Assembly: GCF_027744825.2 (NCBI RefSeq)
Contig: NC_071335.1
Location: 16,744,501-16,808,500, forward strand
Direction of reading: 5' to 3'
Source of the DNA: Synchiropus splendidus
Lineage: Eukaryota > Chordata > Actinopteri > Syngnathiformes > Callionymidae
DNA: 64,000 bases
Shown: positions 1-12,900 of the stretch, in pieces
Layout of the letters: every line of letters starts with the position of its first letter
Position numbering within the stretch: position 1 is the first letter of the stretch
The notes under the pieces: generated by a model
The model's database searches: none
What the model was told of the DNA's origin: nothing
What the model saw: only the letters and a program-made list of their open reading frames with translations
Translations under genes and position numbers: made by a program

Positions 1-26
1 AATAGGAAAGCACATGTACAACATAC

Positions 27-290
27 CGTTTGAAAAGGTCTGTTCTTTGCTCCATAGTCCATGGACGCCCATAAAAACCTGCAGGGACATGGGTCAACAC
101 ATCCATTTAATGGTTATCTCTTTGAAATCTCACACGTTTCTTTTGTTTACATTGTGTACACCCGGCTGCCAACGATCCCAAGGTTGATGATCCGGTTTGT
201 AGCGACGGTTCCGCTCTGCTCACCTTCAACCACCCCGCTGAGGAAGCGCCTCTTCCCGGTCTGGCCCTTCTCTTCGCTCGGTGTAGCCAT
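27..290 (-). CDS. oga: O-GlcNAcase (OGA/MGEA5), first two coding exons, partial
   Basis: Protein O-GlcNAcase removes O-linked GlcNAc from nuclear and cytosolic proteins. Two coding exons are seen: 224-290 (start ATG 290-288, donor GTGAGC) and 27-78 (acceptor CTGCAG, donor GTATGT). They join in phase 1 to give 39 codons plus 2 nt, and the rest lies beyond the left edge. The joined peptide reads MATPSEEKGQTGKRRFLSG and continues into VVEGFYGRPWTMEQR at about residues 20-34. This is the opening strand and loop of the GH84 catalytic barrel (human GVVEGFYGRPW). The tail before this motif is only about 18 residues, some 40 shorter than I recall for human OGA, but it keeps the RRFL-G-VVEG junction. 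The motif makes the family assignment firm; the catalytic aspartates are outside the window. The 5' flank carries an NRF-1-type site. Confidence 0.9.
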
Positions 291-371
291 GATCCGTCAA
301 ATGTCCACCCGTCACGGTTGTTTACAGTCCAGTCCCGCTGTCACGGCTCAGTCTTCGGTCAATTACCGTCA

Positions 372-383
372 TGCGCATGCGCC
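372..383. promoter_or_regulatory. NRF-1-type palindromic site upstream of oga
   Basis: TGCGCATGCGCC matches the NRF-1 consensus (YGCGCAYGCGCR family). It sits 82-93 bp upstream of the oga start codon, in a CpG-containing stretch with no TATA box, which is the usual setting of a housekeeping promoter. Function is inferred from the motif only. Confidence 0.55.
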
Positions 384-886
384 GGACACTTGATTAAATT
401 TTCGCCAAGTGCTGATCTCAGTTGCAGAATGGAATAATAGATGTAGATAACTTTGCAATAAATGGACTTTGACTGGAACTGGGGTTTCGATTCAAGTCTG
501 AGACACGTTATGAGCGCGTCTACCGGGTCTCGTGTCTTAAAGGAACAGACTCGCGGACGTTTAAAGGGCCAGTACACTGTAAATAAACGCGATCGGAGTG
601 AATAGGTACCATAATACCGTGTTTGCTTGGTTTCACTTTGAAATCTTAGCGGATTCTCTTGAATTTATAAAATGCTGTGACTACACTGAAAGCGATCATA
701 ATTTTTAATCACCTCTCTCTGAATTAAATTCACCTATTTAACAGTTTTGGTGCTTCTTGTATGATAGGATTATTTTACATAAACGTTTTGGGCAAAAAGC
801 CCCATTAATTTCAGGCAATTTCAGGCATTTTCCACTAAACACTCCTCTCACCATCATTCGCAGAATCTTAACAACAGCCTCAAACA

Positions 887-892
887 TTTATT
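887..892 (-). terminator. Candidate poly(A) signal of pprc1
   Basis: On the minus strand this reads AATAAA, about 170 nt beyond the pprc1 stop at 1063. It is the first canonical hexamer after the stop. The implied 3' UTR is short and the transcript would end about 550 bp before the oga start. Confidence 0.5.
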
Positions 893-1062
893 TTTCACAT
901 ATAAAACGTACATACAAAACAGTGTTAGTGCTATGGAATGGAGGACAACCAAAGAAAGTGATTTAACTTACACTTGCTGACATGAATAATTGCTACAAAA
1001 TTACAGAGGAAAAGGCTCAAAATGAAAACACGTATTTCCAGGAACTTCTTTGTCACTTGTGT

Positions 1063-4000
1063 TCAGCACTGAGCCGCTGCCTCCCTTTTTCCTCTCTGGG
1101 CTTCTTTCAGCAGAGAATCAAAGTCCAGTTCCTCGAATCTGCTCCGAGCTGGAAACAAGTCTGGACCTCTGTTTGCATCTGGAAAAGAAGAGGAGGATAA
1201 TAGGTCACGATTGGATTCTAAAACTTGTTTAATGTCTTCTCCACAGTTACTGTGTCATCCAGCCGGCCCGCCTTATTTTAGTACAACTATGTTTTACTGT
1301 TTGGGTTCACATTTTTGATTTTGGTAAGCACTGTCGACCACAAGCTGTTGGAATACATCAGAAAAGGCTGAGACAGTCATGTAGGTGACGTGAAGCATTT
1401 ATGATATAAGATGTTATAATTCTGCTTTATTTCCAGTTATATGGTTTAACTTCAATTTAGTTCAGAGTTATACCTAAATCAGCATAGCTTGATTTACAAA
1501 ACTGCCTCCTTCCACCGAAGCAGATGTCAAATGGCAGCTCATCAGGCCGCCGCAGCTTCACACCGTTGTCAATAGCCGAAAAAGCATCCTGCGTGTGGAA
1601 GAAAGTCACAAAGCCGTAATGGTCGCTGCAAAACAATAAATAAAAATATGAGAACGCAATCAACCCGAAAAACAAAACATACAAACAAGTTCACAAACCC
1701 TTTGTCTCTGAAGTGCAGGGACACACATTCCACCTCGCCAAACTGAGAGAAGCGCTCTCTCAGTTCATCGTGGGTCATGGACCGGCGAATGCGGCCGACA
1801 TAAACCACCCTGCGCTCGTCCTGTGTGTGGGTGGGGAACTGTCATAATGTAGCAAGTGCAAACAAAGGATTTCCTACATCATTTCTGTTTCACTCACAAT
1901 GGCTTTGAGTTTCTGAAGGCTCAACTCGTGTTCCCGTTGCAGTTTCCTGCTCTCTCGACTGCTCCTGAATAGATCAGAGAAAACACCAGTTTATTAGTCG
2001 AGGAGCACCATCTACTGGAGCAGAAAAACAAATGCTTCATGGCAATCCATGGTCTGACTGCAATAGCTTAAGGTTTTTTATATAGGAGTGTGTTAGATAC
2101 TTGATGTGTGCAACCAGCATTTACCCTTCAGGTATGAAATGGACTCGAATGGGGTTTGTCAGGACAGTACGAAAGGCTGAGTGATGTGAACAGTCAACCC
2201 ACCTGTACACATTCCTTCTTTGCCTAAAATAAGCCACCGATGGTGATGGCGACCTGGACCGCGACCAAGACCTGGATCGTGACCTGCTGCCGCCCGATCT
2301 GGGACGGGACAGTCTGTAGTGAGGTGGTGGGGAACGGGACCGAGATGAAGAACCTGAACTGCTGTGTGACCGTCTGTAAGTAATGAAGGTGGATCATGAA
2401 ATTGTCAGAAAGACTGTTTAAATGAACACAAAACTGGTACCGTGATCTCTTGGGAGAGCGGGAGCAGGAGGAAGAGCCTGATGATGATGACGACGAGGAC
2501 GAAGAGGAGGAGCTGGAGTCAGAGCGCCTGGACCTGCAGCGGTATCTCCTCTTCTCTCTGCCTCGGCTCGGCGGGCTGGGGGGGGGCGTTGGGAGACCAC
2601 ATGGATGATCGCAGTCTAACAAGGACAGGTTTGTCTCCAAGTCCTCGGGATTGAAGGTGATGTTTCGAGCGGAGGTACTGTGGTTCTTATCAGCTTTGAC
2701 ACTGCTGCTAGGAGTCTTGACTCTGTAACTCAGAGTGGCACTTGAGGGAGCACAGTAATCATGGTCTGAGGAGACAGTCTGGCATGTGTGAGAGGTAGAA
2801 AGCTCTGAGGTGCAACTACTAATCTTCCTGCTGGGGAGAGGGCGAGGGTCAATGATCTGGATGGCCTTGGATACAGCAGAGGTCCGATGTGTCGCTCTCC
2901 CACCGTGAGTGCTCACAGTGACCTCAGCAGGGACAGACGCAGGGAAGTCCACCTGTCTCTGGACTTCCTGTGAGGGCTCAGCTGCCACCACAGGCATGAG
3001 TGAGGGTAGGAAGGTCTGACCCGATTCAACACTGCGGTCCTGGGTTTGTGAAGGAGAAGCAGTCCCAGTAGAATTGGAGGTCTCACTTTCGTGCTTCCCC
3101 TTAGCTGCGGGCAAGTCAATCACAAGGTTAGCAGCGAAATAAGAAGCAAGACATGCAATGATACATAGCAGACACTGTATCCACTGAACATGTTGGACAA
3201 ATGATATACATCCTTTACTAGCTACACTGCTATTACTCACCTTGTTTCTCCTCAAATTGTTCCAGCAGGCTGGTGACGTCCGCAGCTTCAATTCCTAAAT
3301 AGGGAAAACAACTTATCATTTATCAAGACTAACTTATCATCATCATGGAGATCACAGAACCAACAGTCTACCTGAGTCACATGTGGAAGTCTGGTCTTGT
3401 TTAAGTAACGGTGGTGGCTCCTCTGGAGGCGAGATACTGATGGGAACCTTGATGCCACTCAGCACTGGTACTGTACTCAATTTAGGCTTAGCAGACTTGC
3501 TAGTTGGACATGACTCGCATGTTAGTCCAGGTAAGTGCGTGTCAGTAGACTGACTCGTGGTTTGTGCTGTGGCATCAGATACTTCCGAAACATTCGGGCC
3601 TGAACTCGCTTCAGAATGTGTCCGTGTCCGTGTGTCTGTGTTGGACTCCACCTTGGGCAGAGCCGAGGTCAGGGGGAGAAGTACTGGATTTGGAGGATCC
3701 ACGCTGGGTGATTTTTTGCTCTGACTTTTAGAAACATGCGCATTTTTGCGCTGTGGAATTAGACTCAATTTAGTTGTCGGACAGTGAGGTAGAGGCACGC
3801 GAAGAGCGGTCCCTGCCGGGTCCAAACAGTTAAGGGGACCTGAAAGCGTCAAGCTTTGGTCTTGTGAAGTGCTGATCCTGATGCAGTCTGTGGGAGTCCA
3901 TGAGGTCTTTGGTGTGACACTGTTTTGGTCATGTAAACACAAAATGGGGGTGAGTTCCTTGGGAGGCTCTGGAACAGAAGGCCACTTAGTTTGGTTCCTC

Positions 4001-6102
4001 TGCTTTTCCACGGGGGGCAGCCTCATGTGCCGCAGCTGTCGGTACTGTTGCAGGCTGAGCGCTTTGGCTTTGGGTGGAGAGTCTTCACCGGCCTTGGTGG
4101 TGAGTTCTGGAGCCACCTCTGGTGAGTTGCTGGGATTCTCCTGAGCAAGATGTGGCTCCAATACTCCCCTTAAATTTCCACAATCAGGCTCCAAAATTTC
4201 GTCATACGAAACCACGTGGACTTGGCCGAAGCTCACTTTCTTCTTCTCCCTGACCACCTGAGTTCTGGGAGAGTGTCTATTCACCAGCACGCTCCTCAGT
4301 GGTTTGCACTGATACTTCTTTGCATATCCATGCTCGTCTTCTGTGGGCACTAGAGGCTCATCGTCGTCATCAGAAACAACATTGATCTCCTCATCACTGT
4401 CGCCAGAGGGACGCTTGTACTTCCACACCTCTTCTTTGGAGAACAATGTACTTTTCTTACTCTCATGAGACGAAGCAGAACCTCTTATCTCCTCCACCTC
4501 CAGCTTCAGGCAGTACGGGTGCATGATCTTCACCAGGTTGACCAGAGACATGGAGGTGAAGATCTCCACTTCATCCTGCGCAGGTTTTTTCACTGGACTC
4601 TGGTTTCCAGACTTGCTGAGCTGCTGACAGTCCTCTTTTCCCTTTCCTGAATCGTTTCTCGTAATGAATGGGGAATTCAGAACCTTAGGTTTCTCAACAA
4701 CGAACAGTCCTTCCTAAAAGAGAAGAACAAGTTTAGATCAATTTTGATCAGTACCGGGGTATACACCTGACCATGTAACTGGGCTGCTGTGTTCAGACCC
4801 ACCTTTGTCTTGTCCCTGCACTGCTGGTAGTTCAGCAGCTTGGTGTCTGGCAGCATGTCGAAGGGTGACAGTATCTCCACGTCATCCTCCACACAGTCCA
4901 GCATCTCAGTCAGAGCGGACAGCAGCGTCTCATCCTCCACTCCCCTCTTGTCCTGAAATGAAGTTTAGTTCACAAAGCTGTCGACATGAGAGCCGCTTCC
5001 TGGTCTGCTATGCTTCCGACGACAACACTTACCTCTGATGAAATTGCAGGCTCATCAAAGATGGCAAGAATGGAGTGATCCATACACGACTGAGGGTCCA
5101 TCTCCAAGCCCACCACGTCGCCCCCACACAGGCTGAACTGCAGAGAAACAGACATTTGATCATGATTAGTGTCTGCTACCATACAGATTTATATTTTTAG
5201 AGAAGCTGGTGCTGAAGACAACGACAGACAATGGAGTCACTCACTTCGTACATTCAGTTTTGTTTGGGTTTCACCTTGAATAAACCATTAGATCCTCAAA
5301 ACAACACAGTAAGACTGTCACTTGTGTCAGCTCATCAAAGCAGAGTGGTCAAGTCAGAACCCACAAGGTTTTGACCTCAGATGGGCCACCTTTCAATGCC
5401 ATTATACAGTAATTATACATCACCAGTACAACGTGTAATGAGCTTAGGGAATCAGACAGAGCTATTTAGGATCCATTCTGAAGCTGCTCTACACTACAGT
5501 GGGACCCTAACTGTGAAAACGACTGAAATTCAGCTCTATATGTCAGTCTAGGCCTCGGGGCGGGTCCATGCTTAACTCCAGCTGTGGCGGAACTTGCTCA
5601 TCAGCAGTTAACTTAGGACAGCGACACCAAGCAAGGTGGACAGTGAACTTAAGACTTGATCGTGAAAAACACAAAGTGTGAGTATTGTTTGATCACATGT
5701 GGTGGGTCGGTGCTGAAATCGCAGGCTGACACTGTGAACGGGACATTTTGTACAAGAGCAAATGTGCTTCAATTGAACATCTACAAGGCTACATATAGCT
5801 ACGCTTAGAACGAAACGATACATATAAGTGTTATTTGCGGTACAATTCCTCCGTATATCAATTTCCTTGAGGCACTATCAGTCCGTTCAGCCACGTGTCG
5901 TCATGCGGCCTCACTCGCCGGTGAACAAAAGCGGCTCAAACATCGCCCAAACTAGTCATACTGTTGGAAATGACCGACCAACGAGTTCATGTGATGGACA
6001 CAGTACCTCGTTTGAGGCGTTGACGCGCAGAAAGTCGCTGTTACCGGCGTTTAAACCCCCGTCTTCTTTCCGCCACTGCGCCGCCATCTTGCTGCTCCAC
6101 AT
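1063..6102 (-). CDS. pprc1: PGC-1-related coactivator PPRC1 (PRC), 11 exons, complete
   Basis: Nuclear coactivator of the PGC-1 family, working with NRF-1 and HCF-1 on respiratory-chain genes. Coding exons in transcript order: 6007-6102, 5033-5137, 4803-4952, 3372-4713, 3241-3294, 2441-3104, 2203-2373, 1898-1964, 1699-1820, 1474-1625, 1063-1178. Their sum is 3039 nt (1012 residues plus stop) and phases agree at every junction. Visible features: acidic activation segment DETLLSALTEMLD (about 72-84) with DILSPFD-like text after it; LVKIMHPYCLKL in exon 4; VTSLLEQFEEKQ (exon 5); an HCF-1-binding-type DHDY at about 696-699; a poly-Ser/RS region (about 790-860); one C-terminal RRM (about 888-965, VVYVGRI and YGFVTF as RNP-like strands); and the family tail LDFDSLLKEAQ. 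An in-frame second ATG (6087-6085) in the context CAAGATGG may be the true start, giving 1007 residues. It is shorter than the human protein (from memory about 1660), mainly in the middle. Head-to-head with ldb1. Confidence 0.93.
6081..6091 (-). promoter_or_regulatory. YY1-type motif over the pprc1 start codon
   Basis: Minus-strand CAAGATGGCGG is the classic YY1 site that often overlaps initiator ATGs of housekeeping genes. It contains the second in-frame ATG of pprc1, which supports transcription starting just upstream (plus-strand positions about 6095-6250). Confidence 0.5.
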
Positions 6103-6927
6103 GGTCCTCTGGCAGGCCAGCGGCAGACACGTGGTCACCGGCGGGGCTCAGAGAGCCGGCCCGCTCACCGAGCTCTGCCACACCGCTACAGATGTGGCTA
6201 TTAACAGTCACTATTTCTTATTTCCATTTTCCTACCCGCGTAAAATTTTGACTTGGTATCTTGAACTGTATTGTTCATTAATAAACTACGTGCAAAAGTA
6301 TTTAATTTCGAAACGTGTCCTGTTTTGCTTTTACATTTTGGCTTTTTTATTGTCCAGATTTGTCATCTTTAAATTAATCGCTATTTATTCATTTTATTTT
6401 ATTTTTTTCTAATGTCTGGAAAAATGACCTCTAGTGGCCATACAGTTCCACCGCACGGCTTGGTCGATTATCTGACCGATTATCTGAGGGAACACATCTG
6501 ATCCCACATGTCACATATTTTCCGATTTATGACCAAATGTTTCCCCAGCTCTCAATTTCAATGTGTAATTCCATCCATATCTTTTTGTTTTAAGGCCTAA
6601 TTTGTGTCATTCCCTTCGGTTTTTGCATTATCTATTTACAACAGTTTCATTAATAGGTTGCAGCTGGTGACCTCTCCTCTGCTTGACCCTCAACAACTCT
6701 CCCACATCGTCATTGTGTGGCTCATCATCTTGATTCCTCTGTAGCGTCGGAAGCATCTCAGTTGTTCTTGCTTGAACGCGTTTTGGTCTTCAATAAACAC
6801 TTGAATAATTCATCTGCAACTTTTTTTTTCTGGAACTAGACATAGACAGGATTGTTGTATTTGTTGAGCTGTATATAATGCGTAATAAGATTACATGAGA
6901 TGGTAAATTGGCATGTTAAAGTACGGT

Positions 6928-7024
6928 GAGGTCATAAAATCCCTTTGTATGTTTGAATAAATGGTGATTATATATACAGTATATATAATCACCATTTATT
7001 CAAACATAGGGATTTTATGACCTC
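6928..7024. repeat. Long AT-rich palindrome (about 45-bp arms)
   Basis: The left arm begins GAGGTCATAAAATCCC and runs through GAATAAATGGTGATTATATA. The right arm is its reverse complement and ends GGGATTTTATGACCTC. The arms differ mainly by a 4-nt indel (extra TTGT on the left), and the centre is essentially spacer-free (TATACAGTATAT). It could be a MITE-type element or a foldback; it is followed directly by a (TA)n tract. Confidence 0.85.
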
Positions 7025-7097
7025 ATATATATATATATATTCAAACCATATATTATATATTAACATACGTTAATGCGCGCGCTGTACTTCACTTTGA

Positions 7098-7114
7098 CCA
7101 CTAGATGGCAGCAT
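7098..7114 (+). promoter_or_regulatory. CTCF-like motif
   Basis: CCACTAGATGGCAGCAT fits the CTCF core CCASYAGRKGGCRSY. It lies just right of the palindrome and (TA)n tract, about 1 kb upstream of pprc1. Confidence 0.45.
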
Positions 7115-10100
7115 TTGTCTTCCTCGCCACCTCAGCTGTGGACTATTAAAAGATGTGAACGAGTGAATTTCTGCAGACGAGTGACTCGAGGCTTAACCTT
7201 CCCCACCTCTGTCGTCTTTGCTTATCGCCCCCGTTATCTCGTTGCGTCTGGGTCTGAGTCACAGAACGGTTGACCTTTGTGCAGAATGTCACGGTAGGGC
7301 GCTCAGAGCAGGTCGGATGCACAAATGTCACCGAGATATCTGGTGGTGTTTGCGCCAGTATAGAAACCGTCCCTGTTATATGCGTGTGATAAAGTTATCA
7401 CATGCACAGCCTTCCCTCACATCATACATTTCTTGGAACACGTTATTGTCTGTAAAGGGGCCAAAGCATCCACCAGTATCCAGCGGGTGGTGCGTGTGTG
7501 CGGAGGTATGTGTGAGTTGTGAGCAGGGGGGGGCGTTTCTGTGTAAGTGGGTCACTTTGCTGCAGCATCCAGCATCCCACCATTGTGTTGGTGTGCATGC
7601 ACGGTGCATTTATCCTCCTCTACATCTGCTGTCCATTTTGTCCCTCAGTGCTGCCGTTTGAGTTCTGAAATGTGAAGCTCACTCATCCATTCACTGTCAG
7701 ACACTTGCTTCCCCTCGAGCTCCAGCGAGAGCAGGGTTTTTACTCTGAATCTTTTGGGAGAGAGAAAGCATTTGCCTCTTCTGTCATGTTTCTCACTCTC
7801 CTGCCATCACCTGGTTTCCTCAGCTGAGCGCTGCTGAATGAAAAAGGAGCTGTGAGGTTTCAGAAGTCGGGTGCCTCCAAGTCACATTGTGTGAGTCTTT
7901 AGCTCTGCTGCTTTCAGTGGTGCGAGCGGCTCCGTCTGGAAAAGTTGTGTGCGTGAACTTCTGACCTTTCCAGCAGCGTGTTTAAAAAGAGTCAAAAGCA
8001 CTCTGATCTTTAACTTGACACCATCTTGACTTTTGAGTTGTGCTGCTTTCGTCCTGGTTTGATTCCGTCTTGTTTCTATTTCTTGTGCTTTGACAGCAGA
8101 GCAGAGGAATGCCCTCCCACATGGTGCAGAACATCTGTTCACGAAAAACTGAGGTCTGAGAGGAAGGAGGAAGAGGCTTTCACAAGACACAACAGGGGAA
8201 AGCGGGGCTTCCAGAAGGCAAAAATAAAGCAGGGATGGAGTGTCGTGTCGACTGAACCCCAATGGTAAGTTCAGCTAGTGACAAATCCAGCAAAACACTG
8301 AAGGGATGCTGTTCAGTTCATGGAATATGCACAGCCTTTGCAAATATGAAATATGCTTTTGAATCATCGTGACCGTTTATTGAGAGCTATTCGAGGTTTA
8401 CTTGATGTAAAGGTGGTAGGAAAAGATGCTCTGCGCTCATGTCATGAAGGGTTGGAGGGTCATTTATTATGGCCAGGTTTTGGGGGGAATTTCTCTTTTG
8501 TTCCCCTGAAAATCTTCTCAAAATTCTTCGTCATCAGAGTTCTTATAAAAATGAGCTTTTTAATTATTTTAAAGTATGGATAAACTTTGCACAAAGGTGC
8601 GCTAGTGTGACTTCTAGAACAAATAGACACCTTAGGAGAGGTCATGAGGGGGAAACTTATTAACCCAAGCATCCATCGGTCGTCTTCAACCTCCTTAGAT
8701 CTGGTAGCTGGCTTTCCTTTCTTCACAAATCTCCCCTCCTCCTGCTTCTCAGGTCTACTGCGATGTAAAATCCTCTAGCGCGTCCGGGTCTGACCCGAGG
8801 CCTTTTCCTATCTGGACATTAAAGGTGCCCAGTGAGACACATTGTCTGGATGCTCCTGGATGACCAAGCTTCACTGCCACCCTGTGAAGAGGACTTACAC
8901 CAGACTTAAGTTTATCTGCTAACCTAGTCACCATCGTTGAGTGTAAGAACGTAGAACAGTATTCAAACTCACCTATAGTGAGAATCCAATCGAATATTCG
9001 ACTGACCACTTAATTTTTGTTTGAGGCTGTTTGTGTGACAGAAAAGGGACTACATTATTGTGAGGTGATTCTTTGAAGGTCGAAGCTTGGAAGACCCCTT
9101 TTAGACCCTCACGGTCCAAATCTTAAGAGTTGCTGCTTCCCTGAAGAGGCTCCCGGTACAAATCCCTGTTCAAGCCAGGCTTTATGAGACGAGGCACCGT
9201 AGGAGGCATCAGGATTTAAGTTGAATAATCTCCCCAATGAAATATGTGAAAGTGCTGACAGAGAAAGACCTGCTGAGATTTTCACGAGTCAGCGTTCAAT
9301 TTAGAAGCTTATTTCTTTGATCCTGTTGCTTCTCTCCACCACTGTCATTGTGTTTTACTTTACTTCTCTTGATGGGGTCCACCGTGACATCCTCAATGAA
9401 TGAGGAAGCAGAATCTCAACTGGCACAATTGCAAGTCAGTTGCAATGAAGCGGAAAAGAGCTGAGCCAGAAGACAGAGCAGGAAGATAAGTTGAAACAAA
9501 CATGTCTCTCGCAGTTTATAGAGAAGGGATCCTGAGCAAAAGTGTGAACCCCTCACTGGGTCGGCAATCTATGATTCCTATTTCAGACTGGTCCTTGCAG
9601 TGACTGTAGTGTAACTGACCCTTCCAGTGATAAAGAGCCAACTACAAAGAAGCTTTTCTTCTGGTGGCTTATTTTCGTCGCACCAGTTCTGAGATCCTCC
9701 TCGTTTCTCTTCCCTCCAACCTTTTCTTCAGCCTTTCATGTGTTAAGATCAGTCTCTCACCCTGTCATCCCCCCTGATTAGTCTGTCTCCGTGTTCTCCT
9801 GCGCGCTGGTGATGCCAGCTAACATGTGGAGGTGTGGCTGCTGCGTGCAGACTTGCATTCAGAAGGCTGAACTTGTCAAAAGCGTCTGTAGACGGCGGCA
9901 GTTCCGAGTGTGGATCATTTGTGTACGTGCCAAAGCTGATCAGGCTTGTGTGATCCCTTTTCTGCCACATTGCCATGGCGACAGTGCCCTCCCGGGGTAA
10001 TGGGGGACGAGCGCGCTAGAACTATTTATTCTCTCTCTCTCTCTCTCCAGCTCGCCCTTTCCATCTCTCTCACTCTCTCCATCTTTGCTCTCTTCCTCCC

Positions 10101-10629
10101 GCAACCTCTCCGTCTCCCTCGTTCCCCTGCTCTTTCTTCCCGCGCTCTGATTGGCTTCACACTCTCCTTCTCAAAATGAGATACCGCCTAATGAGATGGG
10201 GTGAGGAAGAGCGGGAGGGAGACAAAGAGCAAGTGTCTTAAAAAAATAGAAACATGTGGGGGGTGACGGTCTTCATCCCTGCATGTGCCAACACATCCGG
10301 TGGAATTAAATAAAAGCTTGTTTTTGTTGCAACACTGGCACAGATGAGACACACTTGTGTCTCGTATCTTTTTAAACTGCTCCCTAGGACCGAAAGATGT
10401 TGACTCAGTGGGAGTCCGCTCGAACCACTGAATCAGTATTTTAGCATCACATGTTGAATGTTTCCTATCTGTATTTGGAATTCTATTAATGGGGGTGCAA
10501 CATTCACTCACACAGTCGCTACAGGTGAGAGTGAGTAAGACGTGTCACTAACTTGACAAATATAGGTCGACTCTAAAGCATCCAGTGACTAAATAATGTT
10601 TGGCAATTCCGTACGGTGACAACCTCCCG

Positions 10630-10645
10630 CCAGTAGATGGCAGTG
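10630..10645 (+). promoter_or_regulatory. CTCF-like motif
   Basis: CCAGTAGATGGCAGTG fits the CTCF core at every constrained position. It is intergenic, between pprc1 and ldb1. Confidence 0.45.
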
Positions 10646-12639
10646 TGAATTGATTTGTAATGAGATTTTTTTTTTAAATATCATTGAGTCGCTATTAAAG
10701 ACGAAATTCAGAATTGTTCAGGTCAGTTTTCAGCTTAAAGCTTTAAACCCATCTTGTCTGTCAGAAGTCAGGCTCACTCAACCCAAAAACCTTCTTGTCC
10801 TTGCTCACTTTAAAATGTGCCCTTTTGTCCTTGGTTTTAAAGTGTGCTATTTTTAAAAGTGGAGTAGGTGGCGTCTCTCTGTTCGCGGTTGCAACTGTAA
10901 TGAGATTGCTCTTTAAAATCAGGCTGACCTCTTTGCTTCTACTCCTCCCTGCCATGGTCAATGCTGACAGACATTGGCAGATGATCTTCAGCATCTCAAC
11001 TTAAACTCAGTCCAGTACAGAGGTGGGCAAATTAATTCCAAGAGAGAGGGAGAGTGTTGTGAATGGCTATAAAATAAATTATTTTAAAACAAAATCTGGG
11101 AGAAAAAAAAACAGGAGAAAATGAGACTAAAATTAATCAGAAAAAGACAATATAATTTGTGGGGTCAGATTACGCAATATATAATAGTTTGCTTGATTCT
11201 GCATTGAATTTAAAAAAACATGATGGAGAAGAGTAACATTAGTATTTAAAACAAAAGCATTCATTTCATTCAGGTTGGTTATCACACCAAACTTTGTGCA
11301 GTTGGAACAAGGGTTGTCACTATGTTAAAATTGGAAACTTTATGGAGAACAGAATTGGAGGTAAATAATTCGTCATTGGGTAACACGCTGCTGGCATCTT
11401 AGAGGTACCAACTGTGTAAACAAGCATGGTAGAGCACAAGTCGTTAGCTATATCACAGATTCAGATAAGATTTGTCAGTGCTTTTGAGGAAGGAGAGCAT
11501 TTTTTTGGATGATTGACACAGTTGCTTTGGTGATATCAGTTTTATTTTTAAAATTGTGCGAATTGTCTGTTTCAGAACCCAGTTTGAGGCTAGCTTTCAG
11601 TCTGAAAGATTCACTGCAGACACTTGTCCCTTGCTCTTTTAAGTTGCTTCACCACTTCCTATCACACTACGTCTTTTGAAGAGGAGAACAGGCTGACTTG
11701 CCTACTGACACGTTCAGATCATCACACCATTGGTCAGCATCTCTTCTCCTATACTGAAGCTGGAGAGCTTGTTTACCTGTGACATCATCAAGGCATGCTT
11801 TCACTTCTTGTTGAATTTGAATTCAGCTTTCTAGCTTGGCAAGTGTAAAATTAGAATTAGAAATTCAACAGAAGCAACTTTGTAGACAATGGGTGACCAT
11901 TTCATGCTGCATATAAATGCACAGTTCCACAGCCATGTCTGTGAATCTTTAAAGTTTCATACAATAACTGATGAACGGCACTTCAGTGCGGGACACACAC
12001 CATGGGCTCAATACCACTGTGAAATAAGAACTGTATCCAGTTTCATTATCTATACTTTTTGGAGCATTGATATTTTCAGCAACCTCAGAACACAATGTTG
12101 TGCCTGGTCAGTTATTGAGCGTCATGCCTGACATCCCAAGGGGCGGGAATAATGCAGGCAAAGGTCCGCAGGAACCTCAGGCAGCGCTCTGATCTTGCAC
12201 AGTATTTGGATCTTTCCATAAGTAGGTTTCTTGAAGTGGAAAACCCTGATCTAAACAGCGTGTAATTAAAAATCTCACATGAAATAATTCAGTGCATCCA
12301 TCCAGGAGGTTTAGCATGGTTTTAAAAAAGCCATGCTATTGTGATCCACCGAACCCTTTTTTGATGCATGGGAACATTTTTGCAGCCACCTATCAGGAGA
12401 GTAACATCTGAGATTTCACTGTTTAGCTCACAGCATACAATAATAAATACCAATAATACTTCACAGCCAAGACTGATTCACTTGATGTACTAAATTGCTG
12501 ATTTGAGTCAGAGAGAAAGGAACTGTTTGAAGAGGCAACAGGATTGGAGTTAAAGTCTCTGCTGATCCAAGTGAGAGACACTTCTGAATCATTACTGGAG
12601 GACATTATAAAAAACTGAACTGGGACTGAATCAACACTT

Positions 12640-12900
12640 GTTTCAACGCGACCTCACACTTCTTCACACTTCTGTCTGTTCTCTTGAAACCTCATCGCTT
12701 GGTCCTTGTCCCTCAGACTATCTGACCTCCCATACTTTGTCTCTGAATCTCTTCACCAACTGTCCCTTTAATCTTGTCCTTTCTAGTCACTCCCAACCTC
12801 GGGGTCTTCACCATGGCCAGCTCCGCTTCCTGTCCTTGAGTCATTAAACTGTGGCAGATCTCACTGCTGTCCTAATAAGCTTCCCATCGCCTCTTGCTGC
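12640..12900 (+). mobile_element. Degraded LINE-like fragment (copy A)
   Basis: The stretch AATCTTGTCCTTTCTAGTCACTCC near 12770, followed by text like CAGCTCCGCTTCCTGTC and GGCAGATCTCACTGCTGTCC, lines up with a second copy at 21.6-21.9 kb in the same orientation (AATCTTATCCTTCCTGGTCACTCC, then ACTCTGCTTCCCGTC and GGCAGGTCTCACGACT). Similarity spans roughly 120 bp with indels. It resembles a very common teleost non-LTR repeat; the clade cannot be assigned by eye. Confidence 0.5.

Noticed and set aside
2460..2530. Plus-strand Asp/Glu-rich frame opposite the pprc1 serine run
   Set aside because: It is the antisense reading of the pprc1 poly-Ser/RS exon, not a separate gene.
5828..6412. 194-codon plus-strand open frame over the pprc1 promoter
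   Set aside because: It is antisense to pprc1 exon 1, has no domain or splice structure, and its hydrophobic end comes from AT-rich DNA.
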